Positions 1 to 9,327 are shown, numbered from the stretch's first letter. The stretch: DNA of 64,000 nt from Ampullimonas aquatilis (GCF_049675895.1 NZ_CP183834.1:186001-250000); one strand, 5' to 3'. Notes: a model not told the origin generated them from the sequence alone. Translations and numbers: made by a program.

Positions 1-1454
1 CAATGGAGAACGTCCGTGCCGAGGTGAAGCGTCGTGTCAGTGAGTGGCCCGATATGACGGTTCGTACCTATATCATTCAGGACTCCACCTTGCGCGAAAA
101 CTGCGTTGTCAAAATCAATTGCAAATTGACTAAAACTGGCGATCGACTGATTTTTGATTTCCGTGGGTCCAGCCCAGAGTTTACCAATCGCGCCACCAAC
201 ACTATTGTTGCTGGCTTGAAGGGCATGCTGGCACAGGTTTTCCTGTGCTATGTCTGGCCTGATTTACCACGTGGTCAGGCAGCATTTGCGCCAATTGAAG
301 TGATTACCGATCCACACTCGATTGTGAACTGTTCTTATAGCGCGCCTAACTCACAGAGTTTGATGTCCATTTTTACAGGTTTTACCGCAGGTCAGCATGC
401 AGTGGCCAAATTTCTGTACAGCTGTCCAGAAAAATATACCAAGGTTCATGCACCAACTTTCAATATGATCAACACCTTTATTTGGGGTGGTGTCAGTCAG
501 CATGGTGAAACATTGGGTAACTTGTGTGCCGACTTGAACGGTATGGGTGCTGGCGCAGTTGCAGATCGTGATGGCGAGCATGCTTTGGCGCCAATTTTTG
601 CAACAATGGCTGATATTGGTGAGCAGGAGCTGAACGAGGAAGATGTTCCTTTTCTGCAATTAGTCTCCAAGAAAATGACCCGCGATGCGATTGCTCCTGG
701 AAAATATCGTGGTGGACAAGGCTACACGATGATCGTGGCAACCAAGGACAGTGAGCAATGGGGTTTCATGACGACCTGTCAAGGCGCCAAGATTCCACCG
801 ATTCAGGGATTGTTTGGTGGCTATGCCTGCGGTTGCTACCCAATGTCCAAGGTACAAGGTGTCGATGTGTATGACATCTTGCTGAATACACCTGAGAAAT
901 TCAAGCATTCCATTGAAGAAATCATGAACGAGCAACCATTTGAAGGTGCAAGTTACACCACGCATCATATGGGTATGGGCTTTGAGATTTCCAAACGTGG
1001 TGAGCTGTTCATGATTTCGCAAGGTGCGGGTGCCGGCTATGGTGACTTGCTGGAACGTGATCCGGTTTCCATTATCAAGGATATTGAAGAAGGCCTGATC
1101 TCACACGGTGTTGCCGAGCGACTTTATAAGGTGAAATTCGATTCAAATACATTGGCAATTAACTTTGAAGCCACCAAAGCGGCCCGTGATCAGGAGCGTA
1201 AGGATCGAATCTCCCGCGGTGTACCTTTCAAGAAGTTTATCCAAACCTGGAACAAGCCAACGCCACCTAGTTATCTGCAATATTTTGGTTGTTGGGGTGA
1301 TGATGTTTCAACCCTCTATGTGGGGGCACCTGATTCAACTCGTCAGGCAAGTGAGCCGAAGCCTAACTATATGCGTCATCCCAAAGATGTACGGATTGAG
1401 GAGCTGGAAGGTATGCTTGCTGCTTTGGGTGCTAAAGGAGATATCAGAAAATGA
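1..1454 (+). CDS. Hydantoinase B/oxoprolinase-family carboxylase subunit (5' end outside window)
   Basis: The reading frame is open from the window edge, so the first visible ATG (base 3) is probably internal. The 483 visible residues resemble the HyuB-type large subunit of acetone and acetophenone carboxylases: a FDFRGSSPEFTNRA segment near residue 55, a glycine-rich RGGQGYTM segment near 240 and a GAGAGYGD segment near 343. Family members are often 500-780 residues, which suggests an N-terminal part of up to about 250 residues is missing. Such subunits act with a HyuA-like ATPase subunit in ATP-dependent carboxylation of ketones or hydrolysis of cyclic amides. The stop overlaps the next start (ATGA), so the genes are translationally coupled. 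The family is clear. The substrate is not; a carboxylase is favoured over a hydantoinase only because of the neighbours. Confidence 0.8.
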   Translation, partial: MENVRAEVKRRVSEWPDMTVRTYIIQDSTLRENCVVKINCKLTKTGDRLIFDFRGSSPEFTNRATNTIVAGLKGMLAQVFLCYVWPDLPRGQAAFAPIEVITDPHSIVNCSYSAPNSQSLMSIFTGFTAGQHAVAKFLYSCPEKYTKVHAPTFNMINTFIWGGVSQHGETLGNLCADLNGMGAGAVADRDGEHALAPIFATMADIGEQELNEEDVPFLQLVSKKMTRDAIAPGKYRGGQGYTMIVATKDSEQWGFMTTCQGAKIPPIQGLFGGYACGCYPMSKVQGVDVYDILLNTPEKFKHSIEEIMNEQPFEGASYTTHHMGMGFEISKRGELFMISQGAGAGYGDLLERDPVSIIKDIEEGLISHGVAERLYKVKFDSNTLAINFEATKAARDQERKDRISRGVPFKKFIQTWNKPTPPSYLQYFGCWGDDVSTLYVGAPDSTRQASEPKPNYMRHPKDVRIEELEGMLAALGAKGDIRK

Positions 1455-2323
1455 GTCAACATCTCGCTGATCTCTTGCCGGTTGGAGGTACGACATTAGG
1501 TATTCGAACCTGGCTTAAATCGTTTTCCTATACTCGTCGCTTACTATTGGGTGAGTCTGGTAATCCTTGGGAAAGTGCCAGTCAATATCTGGTTTATTCA
1601 TCGCAGGCGCAAGGCTTGTTGAAACCCGATGTGGCTGTCATTGAGATTGGCGAGCTTTTTGAATCATGGTTAAAGCAGCATCCCGATGTTGCAACGGAAA
1701 TGGTAGGGAAGCGCAAGCTTTCCTACCCATTACGTAAGCTCCTTGAACAGACCGGGCCTAGGGCCTTATTGGCCGAAATCATTGGGGCGGTGCTGGTGCA
1801 ATTACGTGGTCAAGTGCCTTTGGTCTTGTCGATGCCATCAGCAAGGTGCTGGTTATATCAAGCAAGTGCCATGGCTGGTCGTGAGTTGACTGAGGTTGAT
1901 GATGGCAGTGTTGAAGATGCAGCCATGTATATGGCTGATTTTCTAAGAGCATTTTCCTCGTTTGAGGTTGGCGGGGTATTGTTGGATGATACCGTACAGC
2001 ATGATCAGTCAGCCAAAGCAGATCTGTCTTTGTATCGACCAATCATGAACGTTGTCAAACACTATCGTTGGTCGCTGGCTTTTCGGATGAACAGTGATGG
2101 CCTGGTCGAGAATGATGCCTTGCAGGAAGTGGATATTTTTATTGGCCAACAAGACCTGCCACCGGTTGGTAAGGCACAAGGCGTGGATATCACACCGTTG
2201 TTATGGGAGGGAGTGCCATTACCTGAATTGTTGCCACATCAGTTTTATTTTGTTGACGTACCCAAAGACGCCAAGCCTGAGACCGTATTGGAAAAACTTT
2301 CCACAATCAGGATCGAAAATTAA
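1451..2323 (+). CDS. Uncharacterised protein coupled to the HyuB-like subunit
   Basis: The 290-residue protein has no signal peptide or membrane segment. Its ATG overlaps the stop of the HyuB-like gene (ATGA). I do not recognise a domain with certainty. Size (about 32 kDa) and position directly after a HyuB-like gene recall the small fifth subunit (epsilon, about 34 kDa) of acetophenone carboxylase, but this is an analogy from operon layout and size rather than a sequence match. The sequence is mixed alpha/beta in character, with several hydrophobic strands in the middle and no Cys/His metal motif. It is followed after about 30 bases by two CobW-type GTPases. Confidence 0.5.
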   Translation: MSQHLADLLPVGGTTLGIRTWLKSFSYTRRLLLGESGNPWESASQYLVYSSQAQGLLKPDVAVIEIGELFESWLKQHPDVATEMVGKRKLSYPLRKLLEQTGPRALLAEIIGAVLVQLRGQVPLVLSMPSARCWLYQASAMAGRELTEVDDGSVEDAAMYMADFLRAFSSFEVGGVLLDDTVQHDQSAKADLSLYRPIMNVVKHYRWSLAFRMNSDGLVENDALQEVDIFIGQQDLPPVGKAQGVDITPLLWEGVPLPELLPHQFYFVDVPKDAKPETVLEKLSTIRIEN

Positions 2324-2355
2324 CCAGGCCAGCCTGGCTTACAAAGGTGCCACTG

Positions 2356-3636
2356 ATGAATCCTGATAACACCATGTCGAGCAGTTCATTGGGAAGTGTC
2401 GATATGAGGATTCCTGTGACCCTGTTAACCGGATTTCTTGGCGCAGGTAAGACAACCTTGCTCAATCAACTGATGAGTCATCCAGATATGGCCGGTACAG
2501 CCATATTGATCAATGAGTTTGGTGAAATCGGCATTGATCATTATCTGGTTGATAAGGTTGATGAATCTCTAATGATTCTTGATTCCGGATGTATATGTTG
2601 TAGCGTGCAAGGTGATCTTGTCCGTGCGTTAAAAAATTTAATGCAGCGTAGTTCTCTGCGTGAGATTCCTCCAATCAAACGAATTCTGATTGAAACAACT
2701 GGATTGGCTGATCCTGTCCCGGTGATTTATACCTTGACCCAGGATGTATTTATTGCTGCCCGATTTATGTGTGATGGTGTGATCACGGTGGTTGATGCGA
2801 CCCATGGTGACGAGCAATTAAACCAATATCCAGAAGTGATCCGGCAAGTGGCTACTGCAGATCGATTGTTGATCACCAAATGTGATTTGGCCGATGCAAC
2901 AGCGAAACAGGCTCTGATTGTTCGGTTATCAGGATTTAATCCTGGTGCTAAAAAAATCGAAGTCAAGCAAGGCCAGATCGAGCCTGATTTGTTCTTTGGC
3001 TGTGGATTGTATTCGTCAGTCGGAAAGTCGGCTGATGTGGCAAAGTGGTTGGGTGAAATTGAAGAAGAAAAACAGCAAGCCGGTAATCCGGAACTGAATG
3101 GCGCATTTAATTGGACGCGTAAGGGATCATTATCTCCGTTGGTGAAAACCAAGTCGGCGGTGAGGCATCAAGACAATATTCGCAGTTTTGTCATCACTTT
3201 TGATGAAGCTGTTTCATGGTATAGCTTTGCAGTCGCAATGGGCCGTTTGCTCCATGACTATGGCGACAGGATACTGCGAGTCAAAGGCTTGATGAACGTG
3301 ATCGGTGATGTCAAGCCCTATGTCATTCATTGTGTACAAAACGTTGCTTATCCCCCCCTGAAATTAAATGAATGGCCGCAGCAAAAACCGTTTAGTGATC
3401 AGCGCGGCCGACTGGTTTTTATTACACGCGACCTGACGCGAGAAATGATCAGTACACGATTGCATCATATGGCCACCATTGAAAGTAACATCGCGGCAGC
3501 CAAAGCCATGGCAAGAAGCCTGGCATTGCCAACCAAATGCTGGCTGGATCATACGGTTGTACCTAGTGCGGGTGCTTCGATCATAGAGCATGCCGGCTGG
3601 GTAATCCAGACCAAAAAATTAAAGACTGGATCATGA
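2356..3636 (+). CDS. CobW/COG0523-family G3E GTPase, putative metallochaperone (1)
   Basis: A G3E P-loop GTPase of 426 residues if translation starts at ATG 2356, which has an AAAGG Shine-Dalgarno 8 bases upstream; an in-frame GTG at 2347 lies too close to that site. Walker A is GFLGAGKTT at residues 26-34. The metal-binding CxCC motif typical of COG0523 proteins is GCICC, cysteines at 79, 81 and 82. A CobW C-terminal domain follows. Family members hand Zn, Co or other metals to client enzymes using GTP. Position in one operon with a HyuB-like carboxylase subunit suggests the client is that metal-dependent carboxylase. The stop overlaps the start of a second, different CobW paralogue. Confidence 0.88.
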   Translation: MNPDNTMSSSSLGSVDMRIPVTLLTGFLGAGKTTLLNQLMSHPDMAGTAILINEFGEIGIDHYLVDKVDESLMILDSGCICCSVQGDLVRALKNLMQRSSLREIPPIKRILIETTGLADPVPVIYTLTQDVFIAARFMCDGVITVVDATHGDEQLNQYPEVIRQVATADRLLITKCDLADATAKQALIVRLSGFNPGAKKIEVKQGQIEPDLFFGCGLYSSVGKSADVAKWLGEIEEEKQQAGNPELNGAFNWTRKGSLSPLVKTKSAVRHQDNIRSFVITFDEAVSWYSFAVAMGRLLHDYGDRILRVKGLMNVIGDVKPYVIHCVQNVAYPPLKLNEWPQQKPFSDQRGRLVFITRDLTREMISTRLHHMATIESNIAAAKAMARSLALPTKCWLDHTVVPSAGASIIEHAGWVIQTKKLKTGS

Positions 3637-4847
3637 GTCAGATGAACAAACGTTTGCCTGTCACGGTTTTATCCGGATTTTTGGGTGCTGGTAAAACGAC
3701 ACTGCTCAACCATATTCTGAGCAATCGTGACAGTCTCAAGGTAGCAGTGATCGTCAATGATATGTCCGAGATTAATGTGGATGCAGCCATGATTGACAGA
3801 GATGCCAATCATTCAGGCTATGCCTTGTCCCATACTGAGGAAAAATTGATTGAGATGAGCAATGGCTGTATCTGTTGTACTTTGCGCGAGGATCTTCTGA
3901 ATGAGGTTTCCCGGTTGGCGCAACAAGGTAAATTTGATTATCTCCTCATTGAATCAACCGGCATCGGTGAACCTTTGCCGATTGCAGAAACTTTCGCTTT
4001 TTCCGATGGCTTCGGCAACGGACTATCAGCAGTGACTCAGCTAGATACCATGGTAACTGTGGTAGATGCCTATAATTTTCTCAAGGACTATCGATCAATC
4101 GATTTTATACGAGACCGTGAAGTCGGCCTGGAAAAAGATGATCAAAGGACAGTCGTCGATCTACTTGTCAGTCAAGTGGAATTTGCCAATGTTATCGTGC
4201 TTAACAAGACAGATCTGGTTATGGAAAAGGATCTGCTGACTCTAGGGCGCATATTGCAGGCACTTAATCCCAAAGCTGAATTGATCGAGGCTCATAACGG
4301 GCAAGTTCCTTTGCACCGTATTTTAAATACGCATTTATTTGATTTTCAAGAGGCAGTAACGGCGCCAGGATGGTTGACGAAGTTGCGTGGTGAGCATCCG
4401 CCTGAATCAGACGAGTATGGCATTAATAGTTTTGTCTTTCGTGCCAGAAGGCCATTTCATCCCCTCAGATTCTGGTCACTGATCAATCAAGAATGGCATG
4501 GCATATTACGTTCAAAGGGATTTTACTGGCTGGCCACTCGCCATGATTTTATTGGTGAATGGTCACAGGCTGGCGATGTTTGTCACACGCGAGAAATTGG
4601 CCGCTGGTGGGACGCTATTGCGGATGAACAATGGCCCAAAGAACCCGCAAGTCTTGCTGTCATTTCGTCTCAATGGTCCAAAGAATATGGCGATAGGCGT
4701 CAGGAGCTGGTTTTTATTGGCTGCGATTATGATGAAAAGGCGATTCAGGATGGCTTGAATAAATCGCTTCTTACGGATACAGAAATGTCCAAAGGCCCAG
4801 ATGGATGGAAGATCTTTGAAGATCCATTTGCAACAATGGATGAATGA
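3633..4847 (+). CDS. CobW/COG0523-family G3E GTPase, putative metallochaperone (2)
   Basis: 404 residues, with an ATG overlapping the stop of the preceding GTPase gene. Walker A is GFLGAGKTT at residues 15-23, the CxCC metal motif has cysteines 79, 81 and 82, and the guanine-specificity motif is NKTD near residue 195. The C-terminal half has the CobW C-terminal domain with many Trp, His and Phe residues, as in the larger YciC/ZigA-type subgroup. The pair of paralogues differ strongly outside the G domain, so they are not a recent duplication. They may form a heteromeric insertase or deliver metal to two sites. This is the last gene of the operon; 640 non-coding bases follow. Confidence 0.88.
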   Translation: MSQMNKRLPVTVLSGFLGAGKTTLLNHILSNRDSLKVAVIVNDMSEINVDAAMIDRDANHSGYALSHTEEKLIEMSNGCICCTLREDLLNEVSRLAQQGKFDYLLIESTGIGEPLPIAETFAFSDGFGNGLSAVTQLDTMVTVVDAYNFLKDYRSIDFIRDREVGLEKDDQRTVVDLLVSQVEFANVIVLNKTDLVMEKDLLTLGRILQALNPKAELIEAHNGQVPLHRILNTHLFDFQEAVTAPGWLTKLRGEHPPESDEYGINSFVFRARRPFHPLRFWSLINQEWHGILRSKGFYWLATRHDFIGEWSQAGDVCHTREIGRWWDAIADEQWPKEPASLAVISSQWSKEYGDRRQELVFIGCDYDEKAIQDGLNKSLLTDTEMSKGPDGWKIFEDPFATMDE

Positions 4848-5011
4848 ATAGTTGCTTTTCTGTGAGCAGATGATGTTGTTATTCAAGCGATTAGCCAAAG
4901 ACTTTGGCATCATCGAGAGAGTGTGTGGATTTGTGAACACTTGTTCAGCACTGATTGTTCAATATTCAGCAATTGGTTTGCTGGTGTAAGTAGTCAATGA
5001 TGCATAGTTTT

Positions 5012-5038
5012 AAGCATGACTGTAGAAAAATCATGCTT
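5012..5038 (+). other. Inverted repeat in the long intergenic region after the CobW genes
   Basis: Eight-base arms AAGCATGA and TCATGCTT are separated by 11 bases. There is no T-run after it, so a rho-independent terminator is doubtful. It ends 40 bases before the sigma-54 promoter at 5079, so it could instead be an activator or repressor site. The rest of 4848-5487 shows only the promoter and the palindrome listed separately, and no convincing gene. Confidence 0.35.
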
Positions 5039-5078
5039 CTCCACAGATAAATCGTGAATTTTCCGGAATTAAGAAAAT

Positions 5079-5093
5079 TGGCATAAAAGCTGC
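5079..5093 (+). promoter_or_regulatory. Sigma-54 promoter, upstream of the sulfatase gene
   Basis: TGGCATAAAAGCTGC matches the sigma-54 consensus TGGCAC-N5-TTGC, with GG and GC exactly 10 bases apart and a T before the TGG. Predicted transcription start is near 5105, giving a leader of about 380 bases before the sulfatase TTG start. No convincing gene lies between. The same TGGCAT hexamer recurs in the promoters at 7531, 13651 (minus strand) and 23232. Confidence 0.65.
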
Positions 5094-5330
5094 AATGGCT
5101 CATTGCTGTAATGACAGCAATGTCAATATTAAAACCTATCCTTATCAATAAACGTTGGATGCAAAACTACAATATTGTCAGTTGATGCTTCTATCGATAT
5201 GTTTGCTAACAGTATCGGCAGACTTGATACGCGTTATTTCAGGTATCTATTCGCTGGTGCTAGTGCGACAACCCTTAAAAAACTGACAATAGCCGTGTAA
5301 TTTTCTTTGGAAGTAACAAACGCATCTTGA

Positions 5331-5348
5331 TGATAATGATCTTTATCA
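5331..5348. promoter_or_regulatory. Fur-box-like palindrome in the sulfatase leader
   Basis: TGATAA and TTATCA arms flank six bases (TGATAATGATCTTTATCA). The left half equals two hexamers of the classical Fur-box arrangement (GATAAT GAT...), while the right half fits less well. It lies 140 bases before the sulfatase start. It may be an iron-responsive operator or only an AT-rich palindrome. Confidence 0.3.
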
Positions 5349-5487
5349 ATGGGTATGGTGTGGAAATAAACTTACACCATGGTTGACATAGATTGTCGAG
5401 CGATGAAAAGTCGGTACCTAGTATGAGGCTGTTTAGTTTCCGTTAACGTTTAGCTTTGATATTAAATAATTAGAACTGGAAAAGACG

Positions 5488-6912
5488 TTGGCTATCTTTA
5501 ATAAAAATCGTCGTCGTGTACTGGATTGGATTTCTACATTGTCTGTGGCTTCACTCGCCGGTAAATGGCATGATGTATCTGCGGCAGAAAAAAGTAGTAA
5601 GCCTAATATCATTTTCATCCTCGCCGATGATCTTGGATATGGAGATTTGAGTGTTTATGGACAAACCGATTTTCAAACCCCTAATCTTGACCAGCTTGCT
5701 CAGCAAGGCCTGCGATTTACGCAGGCGTATGCGAACTCGGCGGTCTGCTCGGCGACTCGTTTTGGTTTAATTACTGGGCGCTATCAGTATCGTTTACGGG
5801 GTGGGTTGGAGGAGCCGATTACCGGTGCTTCAGATACGATTGGCTTACCGCCAGATCATCCAACCTTACCATCGCTGTTGAAGAAAAATGGCTATACCAC
5901 TGCATTGTTCGGCAAATGGCATTTGGGTTACTTGCCAAAATTCAGCCCATTAAAAAGTGGTTACGATCATTTTTTTGGTAACTATGGTGGTGCTATCGAT
6001 TATTTCACTCATAAACCTGGTGTTGGCGAGAATGTCAAAGAGGACTTGTTTGAAGATGAGGTGCCAGTACATAAAGTTGGCTACTACACCGACTTGATTG
6101 CTGACCGTGCGATTGATTACATCGATAATCAATCACCAGGAAGACCATTTCTTCTATCCTTACATTTCACCGCGCCACATTGGCCTTGGGAAGGGCCTAA
6201 AGATGAGGCAACTTCACGTGAAATCAAAAGCTTATTTCATTATGATGGTGGTGATTTGGCAACCTACGCCAAGATGGTCACCACACTGGATGCTGCAATC
6301 GGGCGGATTCTAAAAACCTTGCAGGCACGTGATCTGGACAAGAATACGATTATTGTATTTACCAGTGATAACGGTGGTGAACGCTTTTCAAAAACCTGGC
6401 CTTTTAGTGGTCAAAAAACTGAGCTGTTGGAAGGTGGAATTCGAGTTCCTGCCATAGTGAGATGGCCGGTGAAGATTAAGCCAGCACAAATAACAGAGCA
6501 GGTTGCCATTAGTATGGATTGGTTGCCTACTTTGGTTGCGGCTGCAGGTGGGGTACCTGATGCTGCCTATAAACCCGATGGTGAAAACTTGCTGCCTGTC
6601 ATCCTGGGGGAAAATAAACCTTTTTTACGTACGCTATTTTGGCGTTACAAAGCCAATAAACAACGTGCAGTTAGATCAGGAAATTGGAAGTATTTAAAAA
6701 TTGCTAAAAATGAATTTTTATTTGATGTCGCTAATGATCCTCGTGAACGTGCCAATCTTGCAGAAAAAAATCCCACCATTTTTGCCAAACTAAAGCAGGA
6801 ATGGGAAACCTGGAATGCCACGATGTTGCCAATTACTGATGATGTGCGTACTCATGCTGTTGATGGCAAAGTGCAAGCAGATCGTTATCGTAGTTTGTTG
6901 GAAGATGACTGA
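5488..6912 (+). CDS. Formylglycine-type (type I) sulfatase, exported
   Basis: A 474-residue alkaline-phosphatase-superfamily sulfatase that hydrolyses sulfate esters. PNIIFILADDLGYGD at residues 39-53 carries the metal-binding aspartates. The sulfatase signature CSATR at residues 87-91 places the cysteine that is converted to formylglycine in the allowed C-x-A-x-R context. FTSDNGGE supplies further metal ligands. The N-terminus NRRRVLDWISTLSVASLAG looks like a Tat-type export signal followed by AAE, so a periplasmic location is likely. Start is TTG 5488 with a purine-rich GGAAAAG site upstream; no ATG fits better. The maturase (FGE or anSME) is not in the window. Transcription probably comes from the sigma-54 promoter at 5079. 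The real substrate (aryl, alkyl or sugar sulfate) cannot be read from sequence. Confidence 0.88.
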   Translation: MAIFNKNRRRVLDWISTLSVASLAGKWHDVSAAEKSSKPNIIFILADDLGYGDLSVYGQTDFQTPNLDQLAQQGLRFTQAYANSAVCSATRFGLITGRYQYRLRGGLEEPITGASDTIGLPPDHPTLPSLLKKNGYTTALFGKWHLGYLPKFSPLKSGYDHFFGNYGGAIDYFTHKPGVGENVKEDLFEDEVPVHKVGYYTDLIADRAIDYIDNQSPGRPFLLSLHFTAPHWPWEGPKDEATSREIKSLFHYDGGDLATYAKMVTTLDAAIGRILKTLQARDLDKNTIIVFTSDNGGERFSKTWPFSGQKTELLEGGIRVPAIVRWPVKIKPAQITEQVAISMDWLPTLVAAAGGVPDAAYKPDGENLLPVILGENKPFLRTLFWRYKANKQRAVRSGNWKYLKIAKNEFLFDVANDPRERANLAEKNPTIFAKLKQEWETWNATMLPITDDVRTHAVDGKVQADRYRSLLEDD

Positions 6913-6950
6913 GATGATGCGGGAAATTCGTTGGAAATTATAAATTTGGT

Positions 6951-7023
6951 GGAGTATCCGTCATTTTATTCTCATTAAGTGCGTTTAGTATGGTTATTTA
7001 AAAATACTAGTTAGTAGTATATT
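6951..7023 (+). repeat. 73-base dispersed intergenic element, copy 1
   Basis: It runs from GGAGTAT to AGTATATT with GTGCG at element position 29, exactly as in the copies at 48428 and 63684. The end can fold as ATACT-AGTTAGT-AGTAT. It begins 39 bases after the sulfatase stop codon and is not followed by a T-run. Confidence 0.7.
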
Positions 7024-7179
7024 GGGTGTTGATGGCACTCAATGAATATTGAGCATCGACATCGTTAGAAGATTCTTACCGATATTTAATTCACATCAAA
7101 AAAATCCAAACGGGTTTTATTGCAGGCAGAGATTATTCGATTGTTCATCATTTAAAAATTGAATTGATTGCCAGATAAA

Positions 7180-7195
7180 TTGACTGATCGGTCAA
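7180..7195. promoter_or_regulatory. Inverted repeat, candidate activator or regulator site upstream of the porin operon
   Basis: TTGAC-TGATCG-GTCAA is an imperfect palindrome with perfect 5-base arms, about 350 bases before the -24/-12 promoter at 7531. Activators of sigma-54 promoters bind upstream, so a role as enhancer is possible, but I found no equal copy before the other sigma-54 promoters. The remainder of 6913-7530 holds only the repeat element and a small hairpin (CTCAAT-GAAT-ATTGAG at 7038-7053). Confidence 0.3.
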
Positions 7196-7530
7196 TGTTC
7201 GTAAGCCGAGCATGTCACTATAATCAAGATTGACAAGATGTGACTTGTGCCTTGATAAAAATCCAATTCTACAATCCACGACGGAATTGTCTATATCAAT
7301 GATCATTCTGCTATCCAACTCAATTTGAGCTGTTTCCATTCAAGAAAAAGAGCCACGATTAACACGTTTATAACTTGAAAAAACTTGAATTAAAAATAAT
7401 TAATTTGTGATTACTTATGCAAAAAATTGAGGTGTTGAATATGAGCCATCGCTGAATAAAAATCTGCTGCAGCGCAAACAATTTTTTCATAATGCATTGA
7501 TTAAATGATATAAAAACAGCATAAAAAACA

Positions 7531-7545
7531 TGGCATGCTTTCTGC
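7531..7545 (+). promoter_or_regulatory. Sigma-54 promoter of the porin-ABC transporter operon
   Basis: TGGCATGCTTTCTGC has GG and GC spaced by 10 bases and the TGGCAT hexamer shared with three other promoters in this window. Predicted start of transcription is near 7557, leaving a 70-base leader with a CAGGGAGA ribosome site before the GTG at 7628. Confidence 0.75.
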
Positions 7546-7627
7546 GATAAATAAATTCTGAAAAAACCGATGGGCAAAATCGGAATAATTATTTTTCTCA
7601 ATTTATTTATCTCAGGGAGATTAAAGC

Positions 7628-9283
7628 GTGTATCAATCGGAACGGCAATTCAGAAAAAAAGCTTTGGTTGTAGCGGTGTTGTTCAGTCTGTCGGCTGGTG
7701 CGGCACAAGCAGCTAAACCAAAGGCGCAAAATAATAATGAACTTATTGAGTTGCGTAATCAAGTTCAACAATTAATTAATCAAAGCAAGGCTCAATCTGC
7801 CACTGAGTCCAAGGAGGTGGTTGAGCTGAGAAAACAGCTTGAGGAACTAAAAACCCAAATCAAACAGTCTGCCAAGCAGGAGCCAGCGGTTGCTGTATTG
7901 CCATCGGCCGATCTTGACACGGCGTCTCGCGATGCGCTGACACCTGCCACTAAAGCAGATATCCAGGGTTTTCGTACCGACTTTGAAAACTACAAATATG
8001 ATCAGTCGCGAATTCTTGAGCGTAATCGAGCCAGTACCACACGTAATACTTTGATTGGGGGTACGATTCAGTCGCGCTTTACCTGGCAGAATCCTGCTCA
8101 GAATGCTGGCGTGGGTAATGGCGCAACAGGTGGAAATACCACTTACCAGGCGCGTGATCGTAATACCAGTTTTGATGTGCCGCTGGCTCAATTGAATATC
8201 ACCGGTAATCTTTATCGCGATTATCAAGAAGGTAAGAATCTGACTTACTCCGTGGGTTTTGCTTACGCCAGTAATTCTGCAGGTAATCCAAGTTCGGCGA
8301 GTAGTGCTGTTCGAACCTTGGGGGTCTCGGCGCCTAATGGTAGTCAATTCAACCTGACCAACGCATTTCTTGCCTATAGCTTTTTCCCAACCAACGGTGG
8401 CCCTGAAGATGCCAAGGGTTCGCTGACCTTTGGTCAGCAGCTTGTGCCATTTGGTTTGGAGGCGCAGGCCAACGAAGAAGTACGTCCGGTCATTAATTCG
8501 GCACAGTTTACTTCTGCACTAAGCGGTATCAATACCCGTCAGGTTGGTCTGATCTATCGTGGCGACTCATTTGTGAATGTGGATTACACCAATAATTATC
8601 GTCAATCGCTGATTGAATATGCTTTTGGTATTGTGAATGGTAGTGGGCCTAACAAGTCGGATAACAATGGTCAGAAAGACTATCTGGGGCGTGTGGCGTT
8701 TACCGTACCCGCTGATTACTATAGCTGGTTACGTCAATTGACGATCGGTGCATCCTATTATCGTGGTTATAACAACCTGGCCAATACAACCAGTAATGCA
8801 GTCGTCGCCGTGGGTAAGTCCAAGCGTAAAGGGATTGATATTAACTGGACCCATCTGCCATATTCAATTGCGTATGAGTATGTCGAGGGTGAGGACGACA
8901 CCTTCACGGGGGCAGCTGCTACAGCAACCGCTGCAACGCCTACCTTCAATAAAAAATCGCGGGGACAATATATCAACCTTGGATATACCTGGGGTGAGCA
9001 GTTCCTCGCAAGTGAAAAGTCACTTGCCAAGTTTGATGATTTTTGGCCTAAATCTTTTCAGGCCTTTTTGCGATACGACACCTTTGATGCGGATACTCGT
9101 GCAGCGGCAATTGGTGACAAGACCAACATTACTACTTTGGGTTTGAACGCTTTTTTTGCTGAAACAACCAAGCTGCAATTCAATTACCTGATTACTCATA
9201 ACGATGCAGCTGCAGGCGGCTATACGCTGGATCGACGTAAAAAAACCAATGGCGTGCAAGTGCAATTCCAATATGGATTCTGA
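7628..9283 (+). CDS. Outer-membrane porin with N-terminal coiled coil
   Basis: 551 residues. A signal peptide (KKALVVAVLFSLSAGAAQA) ends near residue 28. A heptad-rich segment (residues 36-75, ELRNQVQQL and ELRKQLEELKTQI) predicts a trimeric coiled coil. The remaining 400 residues alternate polar and hydrophobic positions and end in QFQYGF, the terminal Phe of outer-membrane beta-barrels. It resembles phosphate-selective-porin/OprP-type or DcaP-like porins, in which a periplasmic coiled coil precedes the barrel. Start is GTG with a good GGGAGA site. It is the first gene of an operon with an ABC importer (44 bases to the binding protein), so it probably admits the same substrate through the outer membrane. 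Expression is predicted from the sigma-54 promoter at 7531. Confidence 0.8.
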   Translation: MYQSERQFRKKALVVAVLFSLSAGAAQAAKPKAQNNNELIELRNQVQQLINQSKAQSATESKEVVELRKQLEELKTQIKQSAKQEPAVAVLPSADLDTASRDALTPATKADIQGFRTDFENYKYDQSRILERNRASTTRNTLIGGTIQSRFTWQNPAQNAGVGNGATGGNTTYQARDRNTSFDVPLAQLNITGNLYRDYQEGKNLTYSVGFAYASNSAGNPSSASSAVRTLGVSAPNGSQFNLTNAFLAYSFFPTNGGPEDAKGSLTFGQQLVPFGLEAQANEEVRPVINSAQFTSALSGINTRQVGLIYRGDSFVNVDYTNNYRQSLIEYAFGIVNGSGPNKSDNNGQKDYLGRVAFTVPADYYSWLRQLTIGASYYRGYNNLANTTSNAVVAVGKSKRKGIDINWTHLPYSIAYEYVEGEDDTFTGAAATATAATPTFNKKSRGQYINLGYTWGEQFLASEKSLAKFDDFWPKSFQAFLRYDTFDADTRAAAIGDKTNITTLGLNAFFAETTKLQFNYLITHNDAAAGGYTLDRRKKTNGVQVQFQYGF

Positions 9284-9327
9284 TTTGCCTAACTCATCAA
9301 ACTAACTTGACATCAAAGGAAATTTTA

